DNA of 64,000 nt, from NCBI GenBank assembly GCA_027922465.2, contig BQMF02000642.1:62001-126000 (forward strand), in the 5' to 3' direction. The notes under the pieces were generated by a model. That model saw only the letters and a list, made by a program, of their open reading frames with translations. It searched no databases and was not told where the DNA came from. This document shows, in pieces, positions 22,790-33,164 of this stretch; position 1 is the first letter of the stretch, and each line of letters starts with the position of its first letter. Origin of the DNA: Turritopsis dohrnii. Taxonomy: Eukaryota > Cnidaria > Hydrozoa > Anthoathecata > Oceaniidae. The position numbers were made by a program, and so were the translations under genes.

Positions 22790-25218
22790 CGGAGCCTGAA
22801 TAACGTGAAGGGCTTTGACGCCAGGGAAAATTTCCTTTTCACAACTTTCAAAAGTGTTTTCAAAGTTACTTCCACTTAAATTGCAGTAATCTCGTAGAGC
22901 TTCCTTTAATTGGCAATTTACAGCAGCTTGTTTACCGCGAAGGATAGATCGACGTTTACTGGTGTCTGAAATGATCAAAGCATAAATCTTTGAAATCATG
23001 AAAAATTAAAAAACATAGCAATGTGGCATGCACAATTCAAAATCTTCAGTTTAGGCGACAATTAATGTTACCTGCGGTTTTCTTTATATTAGAGCCCCAG
23101 ACAACTTTTTCCATAAACAGCTTTTCTAACTTTTGTTCAAAAAGTGACTGCCAAACATCTTTAGAGAGAGTCGTATACGAAGCATTTAAATGAGAAGAAG
23201 AAAGGTATCCAAGATCACTAAGTCTTTCCAATTCTTTCTGCTGATCATTCCTATCAAATCCCAACAAACCAAAGTAATCCGTTCCTTTAATAGTTGTTGG
23301 AAAAAATAAATTTTGAAGCGCACTAAAGCTTGGATGATCCAAATTACGAGCAAGTAAAAGGGTTTTTTCTCCATCAGTTAGTCGTTTTCGAGCGCTGGAT
23401 ACATTAATACCTAAATTGGAAAACGAAGTTCAAAAAACATAGGAAATAAATTTCATTGAAGATTGAAGATAATGACTGTTCGGTAACAATATTACCTTTC
23501 GCATTATTTTTAATTTCAGTAACCCATCCAGGAAGAACTTTATCAAAATTGTTTATGCAATATTTTTGTTCAATTTCCTTTTGCTTGATAATGATATGTT
23601 TCAAATCTTGTTCATCCTATGAAAAATAGAAAGCAAAAACAAAAAAAAATTTTAAAGAAAGATCACAACTGAAAAGAAATAAAGATTTAACACTTTAATT
23701 AATACCTTGACATAACGTCGCTTTAGTTTTCCAGAGTAGAAAGATGGCTGCTTTCTCCTGAAATTATTACACTGCTCTAAAACCAGCACAATAGGCAAAG
23801 GTGCAATAGAATTTATTCTAAAGCCCAGCAAAATAGCAGGCGTTCAATACACAAAACTCACTTTCCCAAATTGTAGCGGTATAGTTTACAATTCCCATCT
23901 ACATGACAGCTGTGTTGATTTATATCACAAGTTGGACATTCCAGCCAGTTTTTCCCTTGCACCATGTCCCTCTCTGGTCCCTCATTGGTCACAAAGCTTT
24001 CATGCAATTTGTCAAAGTAATTTTGCTCAAAGCGCTCTACTTTAGTGCACTGTGTTTCAGACATACAGTAAAAGTTTCTGTCTTTTTATGACTGATTTTG
24101 AACCTTTAATATGTTACCTTCTAATGTAAAAAAATCAAATCCATAATGCAATATTTTTTTCATCTCCTCATGTCCACTTATGTTTGAAAATGACCCATGG
24201 CATTCAGGGCACTTGATAACAGCATTTCTTTCCTCACAATTACAACAGAGTCCGTGGACAATCTGTTGCCTGCATCAAATCCCAGATATGTGATCTCCAC
24301 TTTCTCCATTGAGCTTGAGTAGATTGCACACGCTGGAACCATGACTTCCTTGTAGATAGATATAAAAACATTTACTTTTAATTATCAATAGTACATACAA
24401 AATATCAATGATTAATGAACAAATAAACCCAGAATTACAATTGAAGCTTCTATACCTTTTCCTGCTTGTTGGATTGCTAAGCTTTCTCAAAAGATTAAGA
24501 GAATTTTCTAAAGCAGTTACAGGTATAGATGGATCCAAAGCGTCATTGGGACAATCTGAAACAATGAAAAGTAAAATCAATATTTTAAACATCAATGGTA
24601 AAGTATATCACTTAAAAATAATATTACAGTATGGCAAAACCAAAGTACGGATAAATAAAACAAATAAAAAGTTCAATCCGCTTTCATAACATACCATCAT
24701 CAATCCCATATTCCGAGACAAAATCAACAGTACTGTTTTGGTTCTCTTTTGTTTGGATGGGCCTGGTTTCTTGAAAAGATAGCAAGCATTGAAATATTTA
24801 CAAAATAATAAATAACATATCAATCTGTGCGTAAAGTGCCTATGATTAAGATTGCCTGAATAAAAACACATTTTTGGGCACAAGCCTTCATTAAGTCTGC
24901 AGATTTAATAACATTATACATATACACAGGCATATTTGCAAGCACTTTTCTTTTTCTCCATCCCACAAGTATTTTCAGATACTTGGCATGGTTTAAATTA
25001 AGTTTTAAATAATGCTTATTGGTTACATATTCACAAGAATCATGGTATATAGTAGATGAAGTTTCATTTGAAATATGCCAGATATAACAGAAAAGATGAT
25101 GAAAAAATAGATTCAAATATTCCAAGGAAACTTCTGTTAAATCATACTTTTGTATGAATTTGAATTGTTCTTGGTCTATTATAAATTCACATGCCATTAG
25201 ATAATCTTGACAATTCAA
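22790..25218 (-). CDS. KDZ-associated cysteine-cluster gene, multi-exon, one frameshift
   Basis: At least eight minus-strand exons with GT-AG ends were traced from 25218 to 22790 (e.g. 23072-23411 and 22790-22965). In order they read: WRKRKVLANMPVYMYNV; IQTKENQNSTVDFVSEYG; NDALDPSIPVTALENSLNLL; WRKWRSHIWDLMQATDCPRT; CCNCEERNAVIKCPECHGSF; LECPTCDINQHSCHVDGNCK; FYSGKLKRRYVK; NNFDKVLPGWVTEIKNNAKG; then HPSFSALQNLFFPTT and RRSILRGKQAAVNCQLKEAL. The ECPTCD...VDGNCKLYRYN block recalls the CxC-DGN signature before the catalytic domain of KDZ transposases. The exon near 24270 needs a one-base shift between DCPRT and CCNCEERNA. The remaining catalytic motifs are not seen, so the gene is partial or has a divergent C-terminal half. 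Function is inferred only as transposon-derived. Confidence 0.55.
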
Positions 25219-25632
25219 TTATTCTTCCTGCTTTTTTCTTTCTTTTATTTCCTTGAGCTAGCAGCTTCAGCTTTTCAAGAGCAGCTAATCATGTAAACAA
25301 AAATGAAGTTAGTAAACATAAAGAGGAAATAATTATGTATGTGAGGAATGTCCAATAGATGGCTTTTATGGTGTTTTAATTTTGATGCCTCCATATTTTC
25401 TTAAAGTATAAGAGGTAAATGAAGCATACACAAGCATATTGCATCATCTAAAACATGGCTCCTTTTATAGCTAGAAACATTGATATTCTTTTCAAAATGT
25501 ATATCAATTTCTGAAAATGCAAAAACCTTTATGAGATTACCATTCAACTAAAAATCAAACAAAATTACTTGAACTTGAACAAAAAGTGGTTATATCTATT
25601 AAAAGAAACCATAATTTTCATATTGTTATAAC
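25219..25632. other. No recognised gene
   Basis: AT-rich non-coding sequence upstream of the KDZ-like gene. A promoter could lie here but no element is recognisable. Confidence 0.35.
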
Positions 25633-26030
25633 AAAATTGATGCAAAGCTATACACCCAAGCATCCAACATCCCACTACTATAATGTGTGTAAATGTATAA
25701 TGTATACAGCATCATGTGTAAAAAACACTTGAACTGATCCGGATAAAAAAATTTTTTAACCTGGAAACGTGAAACATAGCTAAACATCGCAACAATAAAA
25801 ATGATCTCCTATTGACAGAGAACTATATTTTTCATACGCAAAAAATGCAAAGTAACTTCTACGTAAAACAACTCATAATCTGATGCAAAACTGATGCAAA
25901 ACTATACACCCAATCATCCCACATCCCACTATTATAATGTATATAGATGCATGTGTGTATAGTATCACAGGAGCTGAATCGGATAAAGGTTTTGTAAAAT
26001 CATTTTTTACCCTGGAGACGTGTAACTTTT
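25633..26030. repeat. Two diverged direct repeats, ~252-bp spacing
   Basis: CTATACACCCAAKCATCC followed by CATCCCACTA and, further on, a GATAAA...CCTGGARACGTG block occur at about 25648-25772 and 25899-26024. This is an old tandem duplication. Confidence 0.65.
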
Positions 26031-26784
26031 AGCGTAAAACACAGCAATACATAACACAGAACTATATACCCGGTCACACAAAAGCAAACATCGAACAACA
26101 TTACAAAATGTGAATTGAAAACAAATCGATACCTCCCAACTATGTTTTTGTGCCAAAGGTACATTGGACAGAATTTTTGAAATGGATAATCTATTCTTGA
26201 CCAACCATCAAAAATCATGATACCAACCATGAGTATTTATTTATTTATACATTTATACATTTATTTATACATTTATTTATTGTTATATTATGTTATAATT
26301 GTTATATTACGAAAAAGATGATCAGGATTAAGAAGATTTTGACCGTGAATTTTGAAAAAAAAATCACTCTCTAAGTTAAGTTCTTCTCTAAGTTCTACTC
26401 TGTCATTGACATACCAAACCTCTCACCATTTCATCATAAGAAGCAAGGAAACCCTATACCTACCCTGTAGCAATACAGTTTTCACTTATCAGTTTTCTAT
26501 CAGAATAAATTACAATTCATTCATTCATTTAAGCGTACACTGTAGCTAGTAATATATATAATATTCCAGATTAGAAAATATATATTATCTCGAAAATACA
26601 TCATTATTATATTGCAACAACACATTTATTATTAGTAGTTAGCTAGCTTTATATATACAAACCCTGCTTAGAAATAATTTTACTAATTATATACGTAATC
26701 ATTCAATCAGCATCATAATGTCTCACATTCTAGGTAATTAATTAGTTTTAGTAAGCTCTCTAGCAGCAGAGGTACCGATAAATA
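26031..26784. other. Non-coding with (ATTTATAC)n-like simple repeats
   Basis: A run of ATTTATTTATACATTTATAC units lies at about 26236-26280. The rest is AT-rich with no supportable gene. Confidence 0.5.
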
Positions 26785-26824
26785 AACTTTGGGGAAATAT
26801 ATAGTCGCATTTTTGCGAATCTTC
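26785..26824. repeat. 40-bp dispersed repeat (copy 2)
   Basis: Matches 20661-20700 with one mismatch in the same orientation. Confidence 0.75.
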
Positions 26825-27192
26825 TTACGATATCGCAAGAACTCTCCTGGGAAATGCATTTTTTGACGATCTGGCTGTCACTTGTTTCAAAAATTTTTCT
26901 GACCCTCAGGTCCAACCATGGTGGGCCTATCGGGTGTATCGGGTGCAAAGTTGATATATCAGGCTATAGGGCAAAAAACGATCACTCGATTGAGGGATGT
27001 ATATCTCGATTGAGAGATTATATTGCTTTTTCAATGCATAATGACAAATCACATCGTGTAACAGCGCAATTCCAACGGTTCAAATTATTACCTTTCCAAA
27101 AACACTTCAAAATCAACGAAAAAGTCTATCCGAAACACAACGATAGCAATGTGCGAGCCGAAAAACAAAATTATCCCTCATTTGAAGTATAT
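26825..27192. other. Short open frame of unknown nature
   Basis: The plus strand is open from about 26854 into the TIR element that starts at 27193, reading NHGGPIGCIGCKVDISGYR among others. No domain is recognised and the frame ends inside the transposon, so it is not called as a gene. Confidence 0.3.
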
Positions 27193-27680
27193 ACAGTACT
27201 GCCATCAGGAAGCCTTACATCGTGAGCGTGTATCCTGCATGACACTAACGATTCACGATCCAATCGTGACAATCATGATTGTGAATTAAACACTATTATA
27301 ATCATGATTGATCGTGGTCATCATGATAGGTTCATGGTGATCACGATGCATCAGGAAATTCATTAAAATCTCGATACTTTCACGATTAAAGTTTAATTTC
27401 TTACAAATTCTGTTTATATTGTAACTCATGGCCGCAGTTCTCTTTTTAAAAATGAAATTTACAAATCCATGCATGTTCAGTAAAAGAAAACGTTCTTGCG
27501 ATCGCATTTTTACACAACATAAGGATCGCGGTATTCCTTCGCTACGTAATTATACATGAAATAGTTATATCGTGAGTGTTTGTTAATGATTAATTTATCA
27601 ATTCAATAATTTTTTGTACATTATTTACAACGTCGAAAACTTAGAGAAGGGCACGCCCGGTGATGTATAAATGTTTTTTA

Positions 27681-27847
27681 AAGGTGGGTTTCCACTTCAT
27701 TCGCTGTGCTGGCGTGAACGAGCAAACTGCTTTTCGATTTAATAGTTCAGATGATTTGAACTACCAGGCGAATGAGATTGCGTCAGCCAATCAAAAAGCA
27801 GTTCGCTCGTTCGCGCGACCACAGCGAATGAAGTGGAAACCCACCTT
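27681..27847. mobile_element. Foldback mini-element nested in the 2.4-kb element
   Basis: The arms AAGGTGGGTTTCCACTTC and GAAGTGGAAACCCACCTT are perfect inverted repeats. Pairing continues inward for about 60 bases with few mismatches (CATTCGCTGTG, GCGAACGAGC, AACTGCTTTT). The whole 167-bp unit would fold into one long hairpin. Confidence 0.9.
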
Positions 27848-28616
27848 AAAAAGAAAGACTTTAAATGCGGGATTTCACATGAAATTGGTTACGCGGGCAG
27901 CCTAGTGGAAATTGATAGAAATTGGCGCTCTTTTAAAAAACTGCTAACAATGAATCTGAATGTCTCGAGAAGGAGTTTGCTGGCGGTTTAAAAAATTAAA
28001 ACGTTTTTATTTAGAAATCTTTTTCGTTATAACCAATACCAAGAGGCTGTTTGTGGATTTGCCTGTGTATGACATGTTGTATTGAAAAATAAATTATGTT
28101 TGTGTTATTCATTGTACTATTATTTCCTGATTACCTCGGCTACCGGTGAAATGGAAATATACACAACTGACCAACTCGTGAGCGGTAACTAACAAACCGA
28201 ATACTTTGACAAACTGAAAAATATCCATAAAACATTCTTGACAGTGAAAACTAAATAGTTTTTCCAACAGCCGGTACTTTTGACGAATAATTACCAAAAT
28301 TATCCATCACAATTTAATAATTTGAACAAAAAAAGTTATTGATCAGAGTGATGTATTTCCGCCTTTGAAATAACTTACATGATGAGACCGCGCTCGTATA
28401 AATAGCTCATATCTTGCAACGTATTATCTTGAATAGCTTTTACATTAAAATCTAAACATGGCGCCTCAGCTTAGCTGCTATATAAAACAAAGAATTGTAC
28501 GATACGAGAGCAAGTGTTTCAGTGGAATGCCATGAGTGCAAAAGACGAGGAGCAGGCCTGGAAACGATGTAAAGAAGCCATTAACGAAGTCGGTCGAAGA
28601 AAGAAAAGTAGTAATT

Positions 28617-28682
28617 TGTAAATATTTTTGTGAATAGATTTTGTAAATAGTTTTTATAAATAGTTTTTGTAAATATTTTCTA
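28617..28682. repeat. Short tandem repeat, ~16-bp unit
   Basis: Imperfect repeats of TAAATAGTTTTTRTAAATA-type units, about four copies. Confidence 0.6.
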
Positions 28683-29756
28683 GTCAAATAATGTGTGTGA
28701 AATAAAGCAAGCTCTGGGAACAGAATTGTTTTCATACATTTATATTTTTCCCAAAAATGTTCCAAACAATCTGTAAGAAATGAATCGAACTTTTAAAACT
28801 AAAAACTCATTATTTCGGAAGTAAGAAAAGTTTAGAACTAAACCCTTCGCTAGTAATTGATTTTCGATAAACACATCAAAATTTTCAAATAGTTCTGTTG
28901 TGTATGCGAACACAAAAACCTTCGACACATAAAAACGTAGAGTTACAATTATTATGGAGATAACATTTATTAAGGAAACGGCTCGAACAAACAACAACAA
29001 TTTCAAAGTCGGTTTTCCACTAATCGAAATGTTCAGCGCGGGAGGGCTATGTGTTCTCTTCATGATCATTTGAATCCATCAGTTGTTTTTCTCAGAATGT
29101 ATTTAAAAATAAAAACAATGAAAGACACTGGTAAAATTTAAAAAGTAATAACAATTTTGTTAGTGTGTTTAAAATTAAAGGCTGCCGATTCCATAAAAAC
29201 ACAACGTCCCAACTAACCAGTTAAAAATGTTAAAAACCCAAAACGTTTGCAAACTTTCCAGACTTTTTCATCTTACTGTTAGTTAATTTTAATTTAATTC
29301 CCATTATCAGCGAAGATTTTTTATATATAAATCAATCGCGTGAAAAAGATTTTTTTTTTTACGAATTACAAACAGAACAATAAAAACAATTAATGTGTTA
29401 TTGTAAGGCATCATGAACCACACGATAATGTTTCGTGATTATCACGATCGGATTGTACATGATTTATCGTGGAGCACACGATACATGAAAATTTTTATTT
29501 CATGATGATATCAGGGATCGTGCGTGACACGCATGATACACGATACACGATGTTAGGCTACCTGATGGCAGTACTGTATATAGCCTTCAATTGAGGGATC
29601 CCTCATTCTATTGTTGTGCCTAACTGAATTACCTGTAATTATGTAGTATAACTGTTTTGTCCTTACGACAATATTGCCATTTTCCAAATTTAACCAGAAT
29701 AAAAAAGTTCCAGTGCAGTGTATGGACAGGCTATGAATGTGACATTGTATGATTAT

Positions 29757-30330
29757 TACCGTCCATCGTCCTAACTTCGGACATCCTTCCAAACTTCGGA
29801 CACGCTAAATAAACAGACCTGTCTGGTAAACGAAATGTACATAACCAATCAACCCAAGTCACAATAAATACTAAAATATTAGATAAAGCTGAAAAAATAA
29901 TGTGTTGAAACGCAATAATGTCAGCGTGAAGCGTAAATAAGCGTGTAGAAAATAAGTGATTTGAAAATCACAATAAACGTATGATGATTTTACAATACTC
30001 TTCTCTACGTAATGAGCATCTGCGTATGTTCTAAGGCTACGACAAATTCATTACTTTTCACGTGGTCTATTGTTTTGCGAACCAATCCGGTCCGGTCTGT
30101 GGACAATTATCCGTAGTGGATATTCGCCTTTAAACGCGTAGTAATTATATATAAATCACGTTCGTCTCAAGGGTACAGTCAACTAATTTAAGTGTTTCAT
30201 TTTTGTTAAGTTCAGTTATGACAAGTTTTAGTATTAGTTTAATTGACAGTGCAGTATGGACTTTTACTGATGTGGTTTGTATTTTGCGGATATGTTTTTT
30301 TTATGTCCGAAGTTAGGACGATAGACGGTA
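29757..30330. mobile_element. TIR mini-element with TA flanks
   Basis: The left end TACCGTCCATCGTCCTAACT and the reverse of the right end TACCGTCTATCGTCCTAACT match with one difference and continue through TCGGACAT. TA at both ends suggests a TA-specific Tc1/mariner-like or related family. No transposase frame is present inside the 574 bases. A related end occurs at 15657. Confidence 0.88.
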
Positions 30331-31234
30331 TATTATGTGTATATAATATAAGTATATATATAGTATAGGATATAAATTATGCTAGTGAACAACTTTAAGG
30401 TATATACAAGAAAGCAATATACATGTAGTATGAAGTACCATAATACAAGAACATACCATGTTAAGAAACAATACCCTGTATAACACTGAGAAAGAGGAAT
30501 ATCTAGCTAGCTAGGGGGCTACTACTATAAGTATGGAAGACCCTACTCTTTTGTGTAAAACACACACAATAAACAACAACATCACAGTAATCTATTCAAA
30601 TCGCTCTTTCGTAGGTTGAGGTGATATGACCATAGTAAATTTCAAAGCAAAATAGGGAATGGAAAAAGAAATAAATAACATTCATAACACGACAAGAAGT
30701 CCTAAAAAATTCTTCTTATGCCACCGTTGAGACACCATTTTTAATATTTTCCCGGAATGACTATATGCCATTTATGGTTATGTTATTCCCTTATATGGTT
30801 TTATAAGTTCAGATACAAAACTGTGACTGTAACGTAACTGTGTGGTAAAAGGTACGCTTTTATCGTCGGTAGTTCAACCTTAACGAACTTTTTAATTACA
30901 TCTAAAGTTTGTCAGCTATGAAGAGGCTATCCTGGGTAAACATTCGTAAATAAATAAATAAATAAATAAAATCTAAACCGTCATTTTGCATTAAATATTT
31001 CAAAGATCACAGTTTTTGGGAAGGTTTCTTGAATCCATGGAATCTTTGTTATTGTTTTTAATTTTTTTCGAAGCAGACGCGTTTTTTTACACATAAGTTC
31101 TTATAATTTTTTTCTTGAAAAAATTCGACTCATGTATGTACATTTCTTTGTCTTGAAAATTATTTGCTGGTGGCGTTTCTTAATAAGACCCCATTTACAT
31201 TCGATAAGACCTCTTTACACTAACTATTTTTTTT
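30331..31234. other. No recognised gene; (TAAA)n tract
   Basis: AT-rich sequence with a short (AAAT)n microsatellite at about 30949-30970. Nothing else could be supported. Confidence 0.45.
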
Positions 31235-31741
31235 ACGGCAATTTTTGGTCGTGCTTTCGAAAGTATGCTGCTTGCTGCTACCGTTTTGCGCCATCTGGCT
31301 CTTGTTTATTATCCGATCTTCTTTTTAAGAATTTTTCCAAGAGTCAGCTAAACGTCAATATTTCCTCTATAAGGAATGTTCTCATGATAATATTTCGTTT
31401 TCAATAGTGGATAAAGACATGAAAGAAGTCTTAAAATTCTTCTTCAAGAAGTTCCCGTTACAAATTTGTTTCTACAAACCTATCTCTATTTACCCTAGGT
31501 GCCCACTAGCATTGCGCTATTAGCACTTGTCTCCTATTCACTGATGCTCCAACTACCTCTAAGTATCACTATCTCCGGTATAAAATTTAATCACCCTCCG
31601 AAGTAACTTCCACCAATATATATAACTGTTAAGTCTAATGCCTATTATATTATAATTAAACAAGATGTAAATTTGTTTTATCCAAGCTACTATTTATCAT
31701 GCCATTTTTAACATGTAAATATATCCATAGATTTAAGCTTC

Positions 31742-32192
31742 GGGGACACGGGCAACATTTTTCATGCGATTGCAACAAAATATTTTTTGTTGCAGTCGTA
31801 CGTAGTGTCGCCTATGTTGAGTTTGCAACAAAATACTGCGTCCTCTCGTCAGAAACCATGTTGTTATGATTACCGAAGCAAACTTGTTTTGGCATGTCAG
31901 CAAAAATAAACGAATATCATTGGATTAAAACAAAAGTTTTGTATAAAAGCATATTGGAAATGTGGGGACAACATTTTACAAAACGCATTTGCAACATGAA
32001 AAATTTGTTGCAGCAACAAAAAAAAATATCAAACTGATTTGATATTTTTTTGTTGCTGCAATATTTTTATGGGTGAAATTTGTTGCAGCAACAAACAAAT
32101 ATACTATGGGGACACGAGCAACAAATGCCTTGCGATTGCAACAAAACAGATTTTTGTGTTGCAATCGCACGAAAAATGTTGCTCGTGTCCCC
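31742..32192. mobile_element. TIR/foldback element with GGGGACAC ends
   Basis: The left end GGGGACACGGGCAACATTTT and the reverse of the right end GGGGACACGAGCAACATTTT match closely and continue through TCRTGCGATTGCAACA. The same terminal motif occurs again internally at 32108, making 32108-32192 a complete 85-base hairpin. A further palindrome around TTGTTGCAGCAACA lies at about 32007-32060. The structure is a multi-hairpin foldback with nested copies of its own end. Confidence 0.85.
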
Positions 32193-32261
32193 TTAGCTTT
32201 ATATATGGCATTTATCTAGACCATCTAAAAATGTATCTTGAGCCTTTTTGTGAAGAAATAC

Positions 32262-32288
32262 ATTCTATTCTATTCTATTCTATTCTAT
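32262..32288. repeat. (ATTCT)n microsatellite
   Basis: Five units of ATTCT/TATTC. Confidence 0.95.
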
Positions 32289-32759
32289 AAGCTTCTACGA
32301 AGCTACTTCTACAACTTCCTCAAAACATAAACGGAATCGCTTGATCGGTGTTTCACGTGCTCTGTGCATATCTAACGGACTTGATAATAAAACTTTTAAA
32401 GATTGAATTAGAAAGTTTTCAACGGCTAAAATAACCTCTAAAAGTATTTCAAAGGTATAAAAAAGTTAATATTTTTGTGAATTAATATTGAAAGTGGCCT
32501 TTTGTATAACATTTAGCATTGAGTTTTGGGTCTGTCATTAACTTTTCTGAATAAACAAACAATCCGAAATCCGAACGGACTTTCCGAAAACAGCAAAAAG
32601 TGAGATTTCCTACGATTAAAGGCGCGGAAATTGAATTAGCACACACGCCTCATATGTCGCTGGTCGCATTATGTATAAAAGCTGGTTGCTTTTCAATGAA
32701 TTACAATCACGTACAACTAGGTTGAAGAAGTAGAGAAATAACAGTTTTGATTGGTTAAT

Positions 32760-33030
32760 AGCAAGTAAGTAAGGGTGCTTTTAGCCTTTAGACTTCCATC
32801 GGCAATGCCTGGCTATTCTGCTCACCGACTTGCAACTTACCGCCAGAGATACCTGTAGCATTGCCATAACTTGCCCGAAAGCCAGTGTGCAGTCAGTCAA
32901 TGGCTCCAATCGGGCTGCTACGCTACTTTTAAAGCGCATGGGAGTGGAGTATCGAGATACGACATGACTGGACCTGAACACGGTTCGCAGCGATCACACG
33001 CGAAAGCACTAGCCACTACACCATCGCTTT
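32760..33030 (-). mobile_element. tRNA-derived SINE, copy 1 (longest)
   Basis: On the minus strand the head reads CGATGGTGTAGTGGCTAGTG, similar to a tRNA box A, followed by a box-B-like GTTCAGGTCC. The body shared with the other copies (GCGCTTTAAAAGYAGCGT, GCACACTGGC, ATCTCTGGCGGTAAG, GGCAGAATAGCCA) follows, ending in a (TTAC)n tail at 32760-32775. It lies just upstream of the tyrosinase pseudogene. Confidence 0.75.
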
Positions 33031-33164
33031 GGTCTTCATAAAATGAATCTTCGTAAAATCCGTGCATGTTTTCAGATAAATCATACCTTTTCATTTGTCT
33101 TCGTTAAAAAATAAGCATGTCTTTGCAAGTATTTCTATATTTTCATGAATTTTTTTAAGCTTAT

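Larger units (their letters stand above)
27193..29577. mobile_element. 2.4-kb TIR element, non-autonomous
   Basis: The left end ACAGTACTGCCATCAGGAAG and the right end, read in reverse, ACAGTACTGCCATCAGGTAG are almost identical. The similarity continues through CCTWACATCGTG and into subterminal ATCGTG/CACGAT-rich sequence on both sides. Both flanks carry ATAT, a possible 4-bp target duplication. The interior is AT-rich, holds a nested foldback (27681-27847) and short frames without recognisable transposase motifs. Confidence 0.8.
31235..32640 (+). repeat. Repeat copy inverted relative to 18130-18700, split by insertion
   Basis: 31235-31455 and 32300-32640 together match the reverse complement of 18130-18700. 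The roughly 840-base interruption contains the TIR element at 31742-32192 and flanking non-matching sequence including an (ATTCT)n tract, so insertion occurred into this family member. Confidence 0.7.

Noticed and set aside
26854..27225. A 123-codon host gene
   Set aside because: It starts at a weak site, has no domain and ends inside the 2.4-kb TIR element.
28740..29069. Transposase for the 2.4-kb TIR element
   Set aside because: The 109-codon frame has no DDE/DDD-like spacing or DNA-binding motif.
32940..33030. A functional tRNA gene on the minus strand
   Set aside because: The box-A-like head is followed by a diverged box B and no cloverleaf could be built; the sequence continues into the SINE body.
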